Assembly: GCF_036711975.1 (NCBI RefSeq)
Contig: NC_091971.1
Coordinates: 2,487,501-2,551,500 of the forward strand
Length of the DNA stretch: 64,000 bases
Direction: 5' to 3'
From: Onthophagus taurus
Lineage: Eukaryota; Arthropoda; Insecta; Coleoptera; Scarabaeidae
In this document: in pieces, positions 37,901 through 49,289 of the stretch
Layout: every line of letters begins with the position of its first letter
How positions within the stretch are numbered: position 1 is the stretch's first letter
Translations under genes and position numbers: made by a program
The notes under the pieces: generated by a model
Told to the model about the DNA's origin: nothing
The model's database searches: none
The model's input: the letters and a program-made list of their open reading frames with translations, nothing else

Positions 37901-40900
37901 CCGTCCACCAAACACCTACGGATCCATTGGGGGCAGATGAGGCAACAGGAAACATATGCTCCCCACAGGACAGACGGACAAAGCGGGCAATTATCGACTA
38001 AATCTGGCTTTCGAACTTTAATTTTCTGACACGATCTCAGGTATACAAGGGAGGAGACAGGAAGACCTTCTGTATGATTACTTTTCAAGTCGGGAAGTTC
38101 AAAATCAAATTTTTTTTAATTTGATTTACAAAGGATAAAAGAAAATTAGGAAAACACGTTTTGTGTTATTACAAAATTGAGGTGTTACAAAAGCATGTAG
38201 CGGTGTCGCGTTTTCAATTCGGAATTTCGCAAACCGCGTTCGCAGAATCGCCCGTTTAACGATCCTTATATATTTAGAGAGAGCCGCGGGCGCAGCAGTC
38301 TCTCTATTTTGGACGCATTGCAAAAGCTAAAGCCGACACACGCGCTTACACAGCACCGCATATATATACACACACAGAAACCCGAGAGAGTTTCGAAATC
38401 GCCTTTCCTAATATCCTTTCTCCGAACATCTCCCGCGGGCTACGTTGGGAAATGTCCTGGGCTGATGAAATTTTGCTACATCTCACAAAATGTCACCCGG
38501 AAATCAATAACAAGAACACCGTATTGCACTCCTATGGAGATAAATCGAAATTTAAGCTTAATTAAATTGGGTTTAAGTTTTAGGTTTTAGAAAAAAGGTT
38601 ACTGCAGTGAGAGGTGTAAGATTCCAACAACACGATTCGATTGGAATTACGCAAATTGAAAAATTTCTCTATTGCGACTTTCGTTTCGCGAACAAAATCG
38701 CGAACTGGTTGGGTGCTTTCTCCTTGTTATTGACCGCTGCAGACCCCGTAAGAGTTCAGTGGCCCGGCCATAGCACCCGGAACTCTCTGTTTTGCAACAT
38801 TTGGGACGAACCTTATTTTTACGAAACCCTCCAGCGTTCGCGTTCGTCCACACACTGTGTTAATTGAGCGGCGAAAGTATACACATTCTTTTTTTCTTCA
38901 AAATACTTAAATTTTCCTTTGTATCCATCATGTTCTTTATAACAACTTTATTCTATTTTAGTTACGAAACCTTTCTGACATTTATTGGTTATACAAAAAC
39001 GACCTCCAACTTATTTAATCAACCTGAAGGGTTACGCCAACCTGTTGCACATATACATATACAGTGAATTTCATTTAAAATGTAATATACAAAAATGTAT
39101 TTTCATAGAAACTAGGGTGCACCTGCTTACTTTGTCTTATATAAAATGCAACACGTCAATATAATTTGACGTTATAGTAAAAGAACGATATATTATTGCT
39201 TAATAAAAATATACAGGGTGTATCTGAATGACGTGCCCAAACTTCAGGGGGTGATTCTTTAGGCAATTTTAAGGGTACTTTCTTGTATAAACTATCAGCG
39301 ATTTCGACTCCCCTGCGGAGCTACGCCCCTTCAAAAATGGCGAAAAATTTTGGTTTATTTTTTAAAACCATTAATACCAAGAAAATGAAATTTGGGAAAT
39401 ATGTTTAGCTTATAATAGGGCATGTTTCGAGCCTATTTGTACTTTCAATCTTCCCTTCTAAGTTACTAAACATCGTTCAATTTTTGTCTAGATCTTTTTT
39501 ATGACGGTGATAAATACATTGGAAATATTTTATTTAGATAGACGAAAATATTCTAAAACTTTTTTGCCTCTCTGATGTTCTTCGAAAAGTTAATAGTTTC
39601 TGAGAAAAAAATTAATTAAGCAAACACTAATTGTTAAGCTGTAGCGTTGTTAATCGAAAGTTGGAATGAATTTTTAAAGAAAAAATCTTAGCAGGCTTGG
39701 CAATCTTTGTCAGAAATATGTTTGACGTTTAAATGTCAGTGATTTTTTTTACTATTATTATTGTTTTATTTAAAATTTTGAAACGTCGAGTGAACGAGCG
39801 TAAATGCGATAGAAGTTTATTCAAAAATTTGAAAAACAATAATAATAGTAAGAAAAACACTGACATTTAAACGTCAAAAATATTTCTGACAAAGATTGCA
39901 AAGCCTACTAAGATTTTTTCATTAAAAATTCATTCCAACTTTTGATAGACAACCCCGTTGTTTAACGAGCAGTGTTTGCTTTACTATTTTTTTTCTCAAA
40001 AATTAGTCGTTTTTGGAAAAATTTTAGAGAGACAAAAAAGTTTTAGGATACTTTCATCTACCTATGTAAATTTTTTTTTAATGTATTTACCATCTGTATA
40101 AAAATATTTTAGCAAAAATGTAAAGGGGGTGGTTACGTTTAGTAGTTTAGAAGGATAGGTTGAAAGTACAAATAGGATGAAAACGTGCCCTACTATGAGT
40201 TAAACATATTCGCCAAATTTCGTTTTCCTAGCGTTTAAGGTTTTTGAGAAAAAAAAATTAAACCAAAATTTTCCGCCATTTTTGAAGGTGTGTAGCTCTT
40301 TAGGGGAGCCCATGGTTCATATATCAAAGTACCCTTAAAATTGCCTAAAGAATCATCCCCTGACGTTTGGGCATGTCATTCAGATACACCCTGTATAACA
40401 ATCTAGCACTGAATAACAAATAAAACTAGACTAATACTAAGACTAGAATTAACTCTAGACCTAGAACTAGAAAGTATCGGGTTTAGCTGTACATCTGAAG
40501 ACTTAACACTAGGACGAGAACTAGAATCATTCGGATTTAGTCGTCTTGAAAGACGTGCGGCTAAATATGAATGGTTCTAGGTCTAGTGTTGGTTCTAGTT
40601 TTACACTAGCACTATCACTAGAACTAACACAAGACCTAGAACTAGAATCATTCGGGTTTAGCCGCCTTGAAAGACGTGCGGCTAAATCCGAATATTTCTA
40701 GTTCTAGGTCTAGTGTTAGTTCTAGTTTTACACTACCACTATCACTAGAACTAACACAAGACCTAGAACTAGAATCATTCGGGTTTAGCCGTCTTGAGAG
40801 ACGTGCGGCTAAACTCGAATGTTTCTAGTTCTAGGTCTAGTGTTAGTTCTAGTTTTACACTACCACTATCACTAGAACTAACACAAGACCTAGAACTAGA

Positions 40901-43900
40901 ATCATTCGGGTTTAGCCGTCTTGAGAGACGTGCGGCTAAACTCGAATGTTTCTAATTCTCGGTCTAGTGTTAGTTCTAGTTTTACACTACCACTATCACT
41001 AGAACTAACACAAGACCTAGAACTAGAATCATTCGGGTTTAGCCGTCTTGAGAGACGTGCGGCTAAACTCGAATGTTTCTAGTTCTAGGTCTAGTGTTAG
41101 TTCTAGTTTTACACTACTACTATCACTAGAACTAACACAAGACCTAGAACTAGAATCATTCGGGTTTAGCCGTCTTGAGAGACGTGCGGCTAAACTCGAA
41201 TGTTTCTAGTTCTAGGTCTAGTGTTAGTTCTAGTTTTACACTAGCAGTATTACTAGAACTAACACTATACCTAGAACTAGACTCATTCGGGTTTAGCCGT
41301 CTTGAGAGACGTGCGGCTAAACTCGAATGTTTCTAATTCTAGGTCTAGTGTTAGTTCTAGTTTTACACTACCACTATCACTAGAACTAACACAAGACCTA
41401 GAACTAGAATCATTCGGGTTTAGCCGTCTTGAGAGACGTGCGGCTAAACTCGAATGTTTCTAGTTCTAGGTCTAGTGTTAGTTCTAGTTTTGCTCTATGC
41501 TGTTCTAGTGACAGTGGGAGGTAGCGCAAGTTAGCACAAGATATCACTATGTTGTATATTTTTATTGAACTAAAACTAGAACTAACACAAGACCTAGAAC
41601 AAGAATCATTCGGGTTAAGCCGTCTTAAAAGACGTGCGGCTAAATCCGAATGTTTCTAGATCTAGGTCTAGTGTTAGTTCTAGTTTTAATTGTTATTCTG
41701 CGTTAGATTGTGGTATATTCTTATGTAGTATTATTCTTGCATTTTATGTGGGACACTGCAAGTGCACAGTAGTTTCGTAACTATGATTACTGCATTCATA
41801 TATTGCAAGTTAATGAAATTCCCGGTATAAGTCCTTTCGAAAATATAACTTATTTCAATTAGTATTATTACATTGAGGGGCTTTATGTTTTAATTATAGA
41901 ATAGTGTGTGGCCCTAGTAATGGTATAGAAAATCGGCTTATTTCAACGTAAGATGACGTAAGCCAAGACAAGGTAAACACAAAGCGAAATTTCCATAAAT
42001 CGCAACCGGCGCACCTAAATACTGAACGGGCGTAGCAGGTTACGGGCTGTTTCAAAATTGCACGCAGAAAGGAAAAAGACGGTCGGGCTCGTTATTTTGC
42101 GCCTTTTGCAAACGTTTCGCCTGGTTTTTGAAACTTGGCCCGCGGCCCTCCGCAACTCCGACGGAGTCTGACGACATCCTTACTGTGTGCCAATCGAGAA
42201 ATTCTCGAATCGGCCCAATTATCGCGAAAAGTACGCTCTCCCCGTCAACAAACTCTCCTCGTGTTTCGGTCAACGACCTTCGATTACGACTTGGAACATG
42301 ACCACATTTTTTTCTGTCTTCTTTTCTATTGTGAATTGAATACTAATTTGAAAATAAGGTGTGTTACTCTTAGACAAAGAAAAAAATTCGTTATTATGAA
42401 GTGTTAATAGTCAAAAGTTTATAAAATGAAAAGTATAATTGTGGTTTATAGAGTGTGCCCTCAGGTATCTTTCGTAATCCGGATTCTATTTGTAAACTCG
42501 GGCGCGGATATCGTGTGGTCGAAATCGTGCAACGGTGCATCGACCTATAGCGGAAACGGGGTTTGCGCGCTCACTCTATATCTAGAGTAGTAGACGCAAG
42601 AGAAATGCGGAAACGTTTGATCGCGACCGGCGCTCAGACTGCACTTGTCTACTGCGACGTCGGCGTTCCAAGGCTAAGCGCAAACGACGACGACGGCGAC
42701 GGCGTCGCTTCGATGCCGCGCCGTTCTACTAACTGTACAATTTTCGCTATTTCTATCTCCTTCAACCCACAATAACTTACATTTTCTTTACTGCTTCACC
42801 GCTTTAAACCGTTATAACAATTTATAAGAAATTTTATTACTGTATAGTAAATACAAAGAATTTTCTTTACTGTTAAATAAGTAATTTTTCAAATAGATAA
42901 GGAAAAAAGATAATAAAAAAAACGGTTCATTTTTTAGCCCCCATAAAATTTCCTGTGTATTTTTCGTTTTCGAAACTTTACATAACGATAATCCGATAAC
43001 ATTTTGAAACTCTATTTAAATTTAAATATTTCAAATATTCCTAAGCTTTTTAACACCCGGATGTTCTATGTACATTTATTACCATCATTTTATATTTCGG
43101 GGAAGCCCCACATTTTTCTCTCAATAACGATTTCAAAGCAAGTGGTTGAATGTAATAAATTTAATGTTAGCGTTCATAGCAAGCTACTATTGAAACCTAC
43201 AAAATGATGAATGCTTGAGCGAAATTGGAGAAATCGTGGGAAGAAGTCACTGCACGATAAAGAAAATCATCTATAAATATGACGTCGTACTGGAGAGAAT
43301 TTACAACGCGTTGGAAGATCGAAACGGCTTAGAGACGCCCAAGTTAAGAGAAATGGAGGCAAATCCCACTTCAAATGTAGTTCAAATAGCGAACGAAATC
43401 TCAGGCAAGTCGGAATGTTGCGGTTAATCATAAAAACTTGATAACTGCATTAAAAGAAAATGTCATGGCGACACTGTTAAACACGATGAAAACTTGGTTA
43501 TGAATAAATCATTCAACAATTTAAAAGTGCAACTCTATGATCTACGCACAAGTACTGAAAAGGAACTAAACTTGTTGGGTCACTAACCAGTTACTGACTC
43601 ATTAGTGAATTCGCTGTTTTGAATGGTCCAATCCGCATCTAAAAAACTGAGGGTGTGAAATTCGTCATCAAATCAGCTTGCGTTAGATGACCACGTCATG
43701 ATGCAACCTCCCCCTTCTTTGTTTCATGTTTCTTTGAGTAGCTTGGAAGCTGAAAACCATATAAAAACGGAGCTTTTTCCAGTTTCGCCACGAGCAAAAG
43801 GTTGAGTTGTTAGTTATTCATCACGCTGAATCATTTGGAACTGGAAACTCAAATCAGTAAGCGATCCGACATGCGACATGGACATACTTTGGATCATCCA

Positions 43901-46900
43901 CCGCAGTCCCCAGAACTAATCCCGATTTGTGGGAGCACCTTGACAAAAAGGTTAGACAAAGGATCATTTAAGTAAATCGGATCTAAAAAAATGCTTCAAG
44001 AAAAGAAAAATCTGAATGGTGAAGTGCAAAGAATGTCATAATTAATTTTTGTAACGACATTTTCATTAACTTTTTAATATAGACTCAAAAACTGTTTACT
44101 TTACTTTTGATACTCACCAAATATTACATAAAATTATCTTAAAAACATAACTTCTTCATATACTTAACTTTCTAAGAAAATAAAATGAAAACTGGTGTAG
44201 AGTATATCTTGTAAAATACCTCAAATGATTCAAAAAAAATTAATATTTTCCTTTATTTGTTTCAGGACACAATTACGATTAGAATCTTTAGAAGATGCCG
44301 TCGTTTTAGAAGACAACAGTGATCTCTTACACGATAAAAGAGGATGTCCGGCGTACGTTAGCCCTGAAATATTAAAAGTAGGAGCGAATTATTCAGGAAA
44401 AGCGGCGGATATGTGGAGTTTAGGAGTTATAATGTACACCATGTTAGTCGGAAGGTAAATATCGAATTTGTTTTCCCCTTAATATTAAGTTTAAGCTTCG
44501 TTAAGATGAATTATTTAAGCGTTTCAACCAAGTAAGCACATCCAATTACTGGGGATCCTTAAAAAGGGGGTAAATCACCGTCACACCTTACGCTCTACTG
44601 CTCACCCCATAGTTTTTTTCTAACTAACCTTGAAGACGTGTGGCTTATGAATACAAAATTAGGTTGAGATGGGTTATTTTTAACTACTCCTATATACGTT
44701 TTTTTTTCTTGAAAGTCTTTAAAGACTTCCCTTTGGACGGGGAAAAACGGTGAAAAGACGTTAGCAAAAGAACACTTGTGCGACATGTGCACTTGAGGTG
44801 GAATAATTATTAACCCCCTAAGTCGAGGTGAAATGCACCTGTATTTCTTTTCTTAAAAACCAACATATGGTTTTGAACGTTACGCATGATAGCTTGGGAA
44901 ATAAGAAATAAGATGAGGGGGTTTTTTAAAAACCACCGTTTTATTTTATTGCGTGAGAAAAAAATGTTTTTGGCACAAAAACGGTTTTTTCCGTTTATTT
45001 ATTATTTCATTTATGTAAAATTTATTTAAAAAAAGAAATACAAAAATATTTTCTTTTGACTACCTCACTTTTGCACCTGCCCATCCATTAATTAACCGAG
45101 TCCAATGATGGGTAGCGCTTTTTAAAAAATTCCCCTTTTTTATCTTTACCGGCACCTGCTTGGGTTTTCTAAAAAGGCTGAAAAAAAAATCTAAAAATCG
45201 TTCGAAGATGAACCCGCACGTTTTACCCGGACGTGTTATCATAAGATCGGGTAGTAGTACTACCATCGACCAAAAGAACGGGTTTGTGCGTGCACCTGTC
45301 GTCGACCCGTACCTTTACCTCCTATAATCTATATAGTTTCAACAACAAAAAAAATAAAGAAGGGCCCAATTCACCTGTTCGTTTATATCACGACCGTGTG
45401 GCAGCCAACATGTGGCCAAAAAAGAGTAAAAACAAAACTGTTCAATAAACACGTGCTGGCAGGTGCCTCAGAAGAAAAGAACTTCCTATGCGGGATACTT
45501 AAATTCAGTGAGAATTAGCCGGTTTTAGTATGTTGTATGGAAATTCTACTGATTTCTTTTTCAATGTTTAAACGTACAGGTACCAAGAAAATTGGTTCTA
45601 ATTGTAATTTATTACCACATTCAACTTCATTAGAGAGTCTTGTTTAATGTTAACTAAAAGCGTTGTTTGTAAACGAAGGTTACTTAAAGTTTAAATGAGG
45701 TGCTACTACTTTGAAAAATAATATTAATGGAATTTTAGTATTTTTTATTTTTATGTTTTATATAAAAGCAAAATACTGGTCAAATTTGTCGAAATGGCAA
45801 AAACTAGAGATCAATGTCTGGTTAAATATTTAAAAATAAAGTTAATCAGAACAACGAAACATTCCTGCGGACGCGGTTTGGTATATTCTAGAATTAATGA
45901 TAACCTCAGATTATTAAATATATATTATGTAATAAGCACGGCCAATAAATATTAAGATAACTATTTTCGAATCAAAGCTTACTCATTCTATTTGCGACAA
46001 CCCATTTATGTGAAACCGGATGTCCAACTTTAGCTACAATAAAATGCAAGATTCGTTCAAATATAACTCGAGTTTTATTATACCTCTCGCTTAATGTAGA
46101 GCGAAAAATGAGAGTGACTGCAATTTAAAATATATCTTTTTGTTGCTCAAAGTTTTAGTTTAAATTTGTAGATTTTTCTAATTCAATTTTAATAAATATG
46201 AACTTCACACCAACAGATCTTTATTATCTTAAAAAAAGTAATATAAATTTTTATGCACCAAAAAAATAGAAGGCCGCTCATAGATTTCCGAAGCAAAAAC
46301 GTCTGCCAAGTGACTCCAATGAGAATTGTTTAAGTTTGGGAACCCACCCTAACCTCTTTTCTGATGGTTAGCATAGTTCCTGCAATCTGTCTTACTAATT
46401 TCAAAGATTTATTGACGATTGAACATTTTCTATCTTAACAGGGTTATTTATAGGTCGAGATTAAACTCAGTTACTATCTATAACCTGCAATTATGGTCTG
46501 CAATGTGCAACTATTGTCTAAAGTCTTGGTTTCAAATCAGCTGTAATTTAAAGTCTGCAGCTATGATCTGCTATGGTCTCCATTCTGTAATTATGGTCTG
46601 CAATGTGCAACTATTGTCTAAAGTCTTGGTTTCAAATCAGCTGTAATTTAAAGTCTGCAGCTATGATCTGCTATGGTCTCCATTCTGTAATTATGGTCTG
46701 GAATGTATAACTTTTGTCTAAAGTCATGGTTTTAATCTTTAAATGTAATTTAAAGTATGCAGCTTTGATTTGACGTTTACTCCTATGGTCTACACTCTGT
46801 TATTATGACTTGGAGTCATGGTTTCAATCTTGAAATCTAACTTTTAAGGCAGCACATACAATTTGAAGCTCGCAGTCATAGCCCACAGGTTATAATTGGA

Positions 46901-47737
46901 GTTAGGAGACTGGAAATAACATTAATAGTTTAAAGGCATATCATGCGAGACACAGGTTGAAGGGAAAACAACTTTACTTTTATTGCTATTTTGTCCAAAA
47001 AAAAGGATGTTGGTGTGGAGACAATTTCTTCTTCATTTCTCAATTTTAAGCAAGTCTAGTTCCAATATTTATTTTTATTTGGTGATTTGCGTAATTTTTC
47101 AGCGCTGATAATCATTTTACTATTATTGTCGATAATCAAATTTTAAATAAAAATTTAAACAATGTAATATTTAATTAAAACTCACAAAATTAATAAATCC
47201 ATTAATCAACTACGCATATTAGTATCAATAACATTATGAAATCACCTCTTAATAGAATAATATTATTAAAAAGTAACAAGATAAGAATTTCTACGTGATT
47301 TCAAAGTATTTATCCAAAAACCTTTATCAATGAAAGAGTATTTATAAAATTTACTAATTCCAAAGTACTCTTTTCTAAATTTATTTGCATAATAACTTAT
47401 CGAAACGCTACAAATATCTTTCTTGTAAATAAAATTTATTATATCTTTCCACTTAATAAAATTTTTTGTTTGTTTCAGATATCCTTTTAATGATCCAGAT
47501 CATACGGTTCTCTTTGCGAAAATTACGAAAGGTCATTTTGTAATACCTGATTGCATATCATCGCGGGCGAGATGCCTAATAAGGTCGTTATTAAGAAAAG
47601 AACCGTCTGAGCGTTTAGTTTCTGAAGATATTTTATTCCATCCGTGGTTAGCGAAAGAAGATAGGGATTGGCAGGCGAGAGCTTGCGATCAATTAGTGCC
47701 AGAGTCCTGTTTTTACGATGGTGAAGATCAGGATTAA
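28947..47737 (+). CDS. trbl: Tribbles pseudokinase
   Basis: Tribbles is a pseudokinase scaffold that directs substrates such as C/EBP (Slbo) and String/Cdc25 to ubiquitin-dependent degradation and binds Akt and MEK. Four exons: 28947-29282, 29798-30087, 44266-44454, 47479-47737; joins keep frame, giving 357 aa (human TRIB2 343, Drosophila longer). The start is the first ATG in a frame that is open upstream without ATG. The VAIK-like lysine is K112 in EYVCKVV. The catalytic loop is LRDLKLRKF (D196, K198). DFG is replaced by SLE in LRLESLEDA (216-218), the Tribbles hallmark. [12 protein letters not shown] and [20 protein letters not shown] are the activation-segment and alpha-F motifs. The C-terminal COP1-binding motif DQLVPE is at 342-347, followed by an acidic tail. 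Intron 2 is 14.2 kb and full of repeats. Confidence 0.96.
30088..39212. other. trbl intron 2, left part
   Basis: Nine kilobases of mostly AT-rich intron with no gene recognised. GC-richer islands lie at about 33880-33920, 34680-34990, 37610-37960 and 38180-38480; they produce overlapping frames on both strands and are more likely regulatory or compositional. The small palindromic element at 30834-30965 is listed separately. Confidence 0.5.
30834..30965. mobile_element. Small palindromic MITE-like element with an X-box-like site
   Basis: Terminal inverted repeats of about 29 bp: CCCATTCTTACCACCTCTTG (ATAAATTTA) at 30834-30862 and its complement ending CTTGATGG-like AAGATGGTAAAAGTGGG at 30937-30965. 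Inside are GATAAATTTATC and GTAACCATGGCAAC (30912-30925), which fits the RFX X-box consensus GTHNYYATRRNAAC. A second inverted pair, TTTAAACGCTCTTA and TAAGAGCGTTTAAA, interleaves with the first. Confidence 0.6.
39215..40393. mobile_element. Palindromic foldback element (1179 bp) in trbl intron 2
   Basis: Starts CAGGGTGTATCTGAATGACG and ends GTCATTCAGATACACCCTG, flanked by TA on both sides as for Tc1/mariner-superfamily insertion. The arms are reverse complements almost to the centre near 39800: GATTCTTTAGGCAATTTTAAGGG pairs with its complement near 40340, and GACATTTAAACGTC-type sequence at 39726 pairs with that at 39860. There is no open frame of note, so it is non-autonomous. A truncated arm of the same family lies at 486-740. 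Confidence 0.88.
40394..41720. repeat. 127-bp tandem array of the CTAG palindromic repeat
   Basis: Seven cores GGGTTTAGCCGTCTTGAGAG (first one CCTTGAAAG) start at 40654, 40781, 40908, 41035, 41162, 41289 and 41416, exactly 127 bp apart. A divergent unit precedes at about 40533 and another follows at 41612. Each monomer is a roughly 109-bp palindrome plus an 18-bp spacer TTTTACACTACCACTATC. The array directly abuts the right end of the foldback element (CCCTGTATAACAATCTAGCAC). Units are nearly identical, implying recent amplification or homogenisation. Confidence 0.92.
41721..43204. other. trbl intron 2, between array and Tc1 remnant
   Basis: No gene recognised. Positions 42000-42290 and 42460-42740 are GC-rich; the second contains CGACGACGACGGCGACGGCG and short frames in competing registers. 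Such islands in an AT-rich intron may be regulatory; that is inference. Confidence 0.45.
43205..44050 (+). pseudogene. Degenerate Tc1-like transposase in trbl intron 2
   Basis: An N-terminal HTH piece reads [20 protein letters not shown] followed by [12 protein letters not shown] and [14 protein letters not shown] (43215-43410), as in the paired-like DNA-binding domain of Tc1 transposases. Sequence between is decayed. The catalytic-domain piece [10 protein letters not shown] then, in another frame, [14 protein letters not shown] (about 43896-43970) matches the conserved PPQSPxLNPIExLW block. Frameshifts and stops rule out activity. No TIRs were identified. Confidence 0.7.
44836..45465. promoter_or_regulatory. 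Cluster of six CACCTG E-boxes in trbl intron 3
   Basis: CACCTG occurs at 44836, 45074, 45153, 45293 and 45372, and CAGGTG at 45460, with CACGTG at 45450. A hexamer on both strands is expected about 0.3 times in 630 bp of random sequence with equal base use. CACCTG/CAGGTG is bound by Snail-type zinc fingers and some bHLH factors. Enhancer function is inference. Confidence 0.4.
46483..46790 (+). repeat. 100-bp minisatellite in trbl intron 3
   Basis: About three copies of a 100-bp unit: CAATGTGCAACTATTGTCTA at 46501 and again at 46601, with a divergent GAATGTATAACTTTTGTCTA at 46701. Units one and two are almost identical. Decayed traces (TCATGGTTTCAATCTTGAAA) continue to about 46850. Confidence 0.9.
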
Positions 47738-48925
47738 AAAGAATTTTTAAAAAAAGGCGTCGTCAATGAAGAAGAAGATGAACGATGAGCGAATTGTGAT
47801 CCTTAGTTATTTGTTTTGTTTTTACGTTAAACGTTGTTGAAACTCCAGAGCTGTGCTGTTTTTTTTGTTTTATTTTTTTTTGTAAATTTAAAACTTCGAT
47901 CTTCCACTTAATAGCAATCGATTGATTTCTTTTAATTAATATCTTTTTAATTTTTATTAATATTGGTTTGTAAAATTTAAATTTCACGCGAAATTTTGCG
48001 GCTTTAAGTACAAATTAATTGATCTTTTTATTTTGGATGTTTTTTTATTAGAGTAAATTATAATTTTTTTAAACTTTTTTCTTCAAAATTTGGCATCACG
48101 ATTGTTTTATTAAAATATATAAATCTAGGTATTTATTACTTTTTTTTGCGTTAAAGAAAAGAAACTTATTGAAGACTGATTATAAAACTCCCAACTATCT
48201 AAATGATTAATTTTATTGCACTTAAACGATATCTTTTCCTCTTTTAATTTAATTTTTGTTTGTTTTTAATTCCGGATTGGATATCGTTTTTGAACAATAT
48301 ACAAAGGAAACGAAAGCATCTTAATCATAATAATAACTTACGTTTTAATAATAATAATGAAGAAATAATATATTACTGTTGATGTTTATTAATTTATTAT
48401 TATACGCTAAATTATAATGACCAAAAGATGAAAAAGATGCATAACTAAACTATTATTATAATTAAATGGGACGTGTAAAATAATTTGTAATATTAAGTAG
48501 AATCGTAGATAAGAATTGTAGTCGTGATGCTAATTGGGAAAAATAAAACTGGAGAAAATACAATTATTAAAGGAACTAGTGAGATAGTGATCTCTTAAAA
48601 AAAATTGTGTTAGAACGAAATCTATTTTGTATACTAGGTACCAAAAAAAATGAAAATATGTTCCCATTTACGTCGTTCGATGTTATTTATACGAGAAATA
48701 AGTTAAAATACGCAATTCTCCGATTTAAATTGTATATATGTATCTTTATAATCGATGTTTTCAATTATTATTATTATTATTGTAAATGTTGTACAAAGTT
48801 ATCTAGATATTGTAAAGCCGGTTCCAGTCAGAGTAAAAAAAAATAATAATAAGTGAAAAAAATACGATTTATGCGAATTTCAAAGTCACTACGTTGTTGG
48901 TTTGTGATCATTGAAGAAAAGAATA
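47738..48925 (+). other. Probable trbl 3' UTR
   Basis: Strongly AT-rich sequence directly after the trbl stop, with T-runs, a TTATTATTATTATTATT stretch at about 48763 and TGTAAAT-type Pumilio-like sites. AATAAA occurs at about 48542 and again near 48920. The extent is a guess from AATAAA positions and the start of the satellite at 49.3 kb. Confidence 0.4.
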
Positions 48926-49289
48926 AAAGCGGTTTTCTTTCTGTATTAAAACCACGTTGTTTTAATTCATAATTGTACCCTTTCAAAATTTTGTTCAGGA
49001 TTTCCCAACCAGGGGGGGTACGCCTCCTTAGAGGAGAAATGTCAAGAGCAAAATACTTTACAGATTCCTTTGTTAAATAGGAGATTTTGGACTGTACGCA
49101 AATTTGCAAAATTTTTCAAGTTATGTTTTTAATTATGTTGAGAAATTTATTGGTCGCGTTGAAATGATTGCATTTCACTGTTAAAAGGTAAGTTTATTAC
49201 GGACGTGAAGAAAATATGCAACTCATTTATTAATTTTATTTAAAAAATTTAAACATTAAAAAAAAATTATATTTTTTCTTATATCAAAA

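Noticed and set aside
37607-38088. Minus-strand frames of 79-116 codons in trbl intron 2
   Set aside because: Three registers overlap, none has a known motif, and the plus strand is also open.
40527-41510. Regularly spaced repeats that could suggest a CRISPR array
   Set aside because: Eukaryotic context; the 127-bp units are near-identical throughout with no unique spacers, and each unit is a palindrome of a dispersed family.
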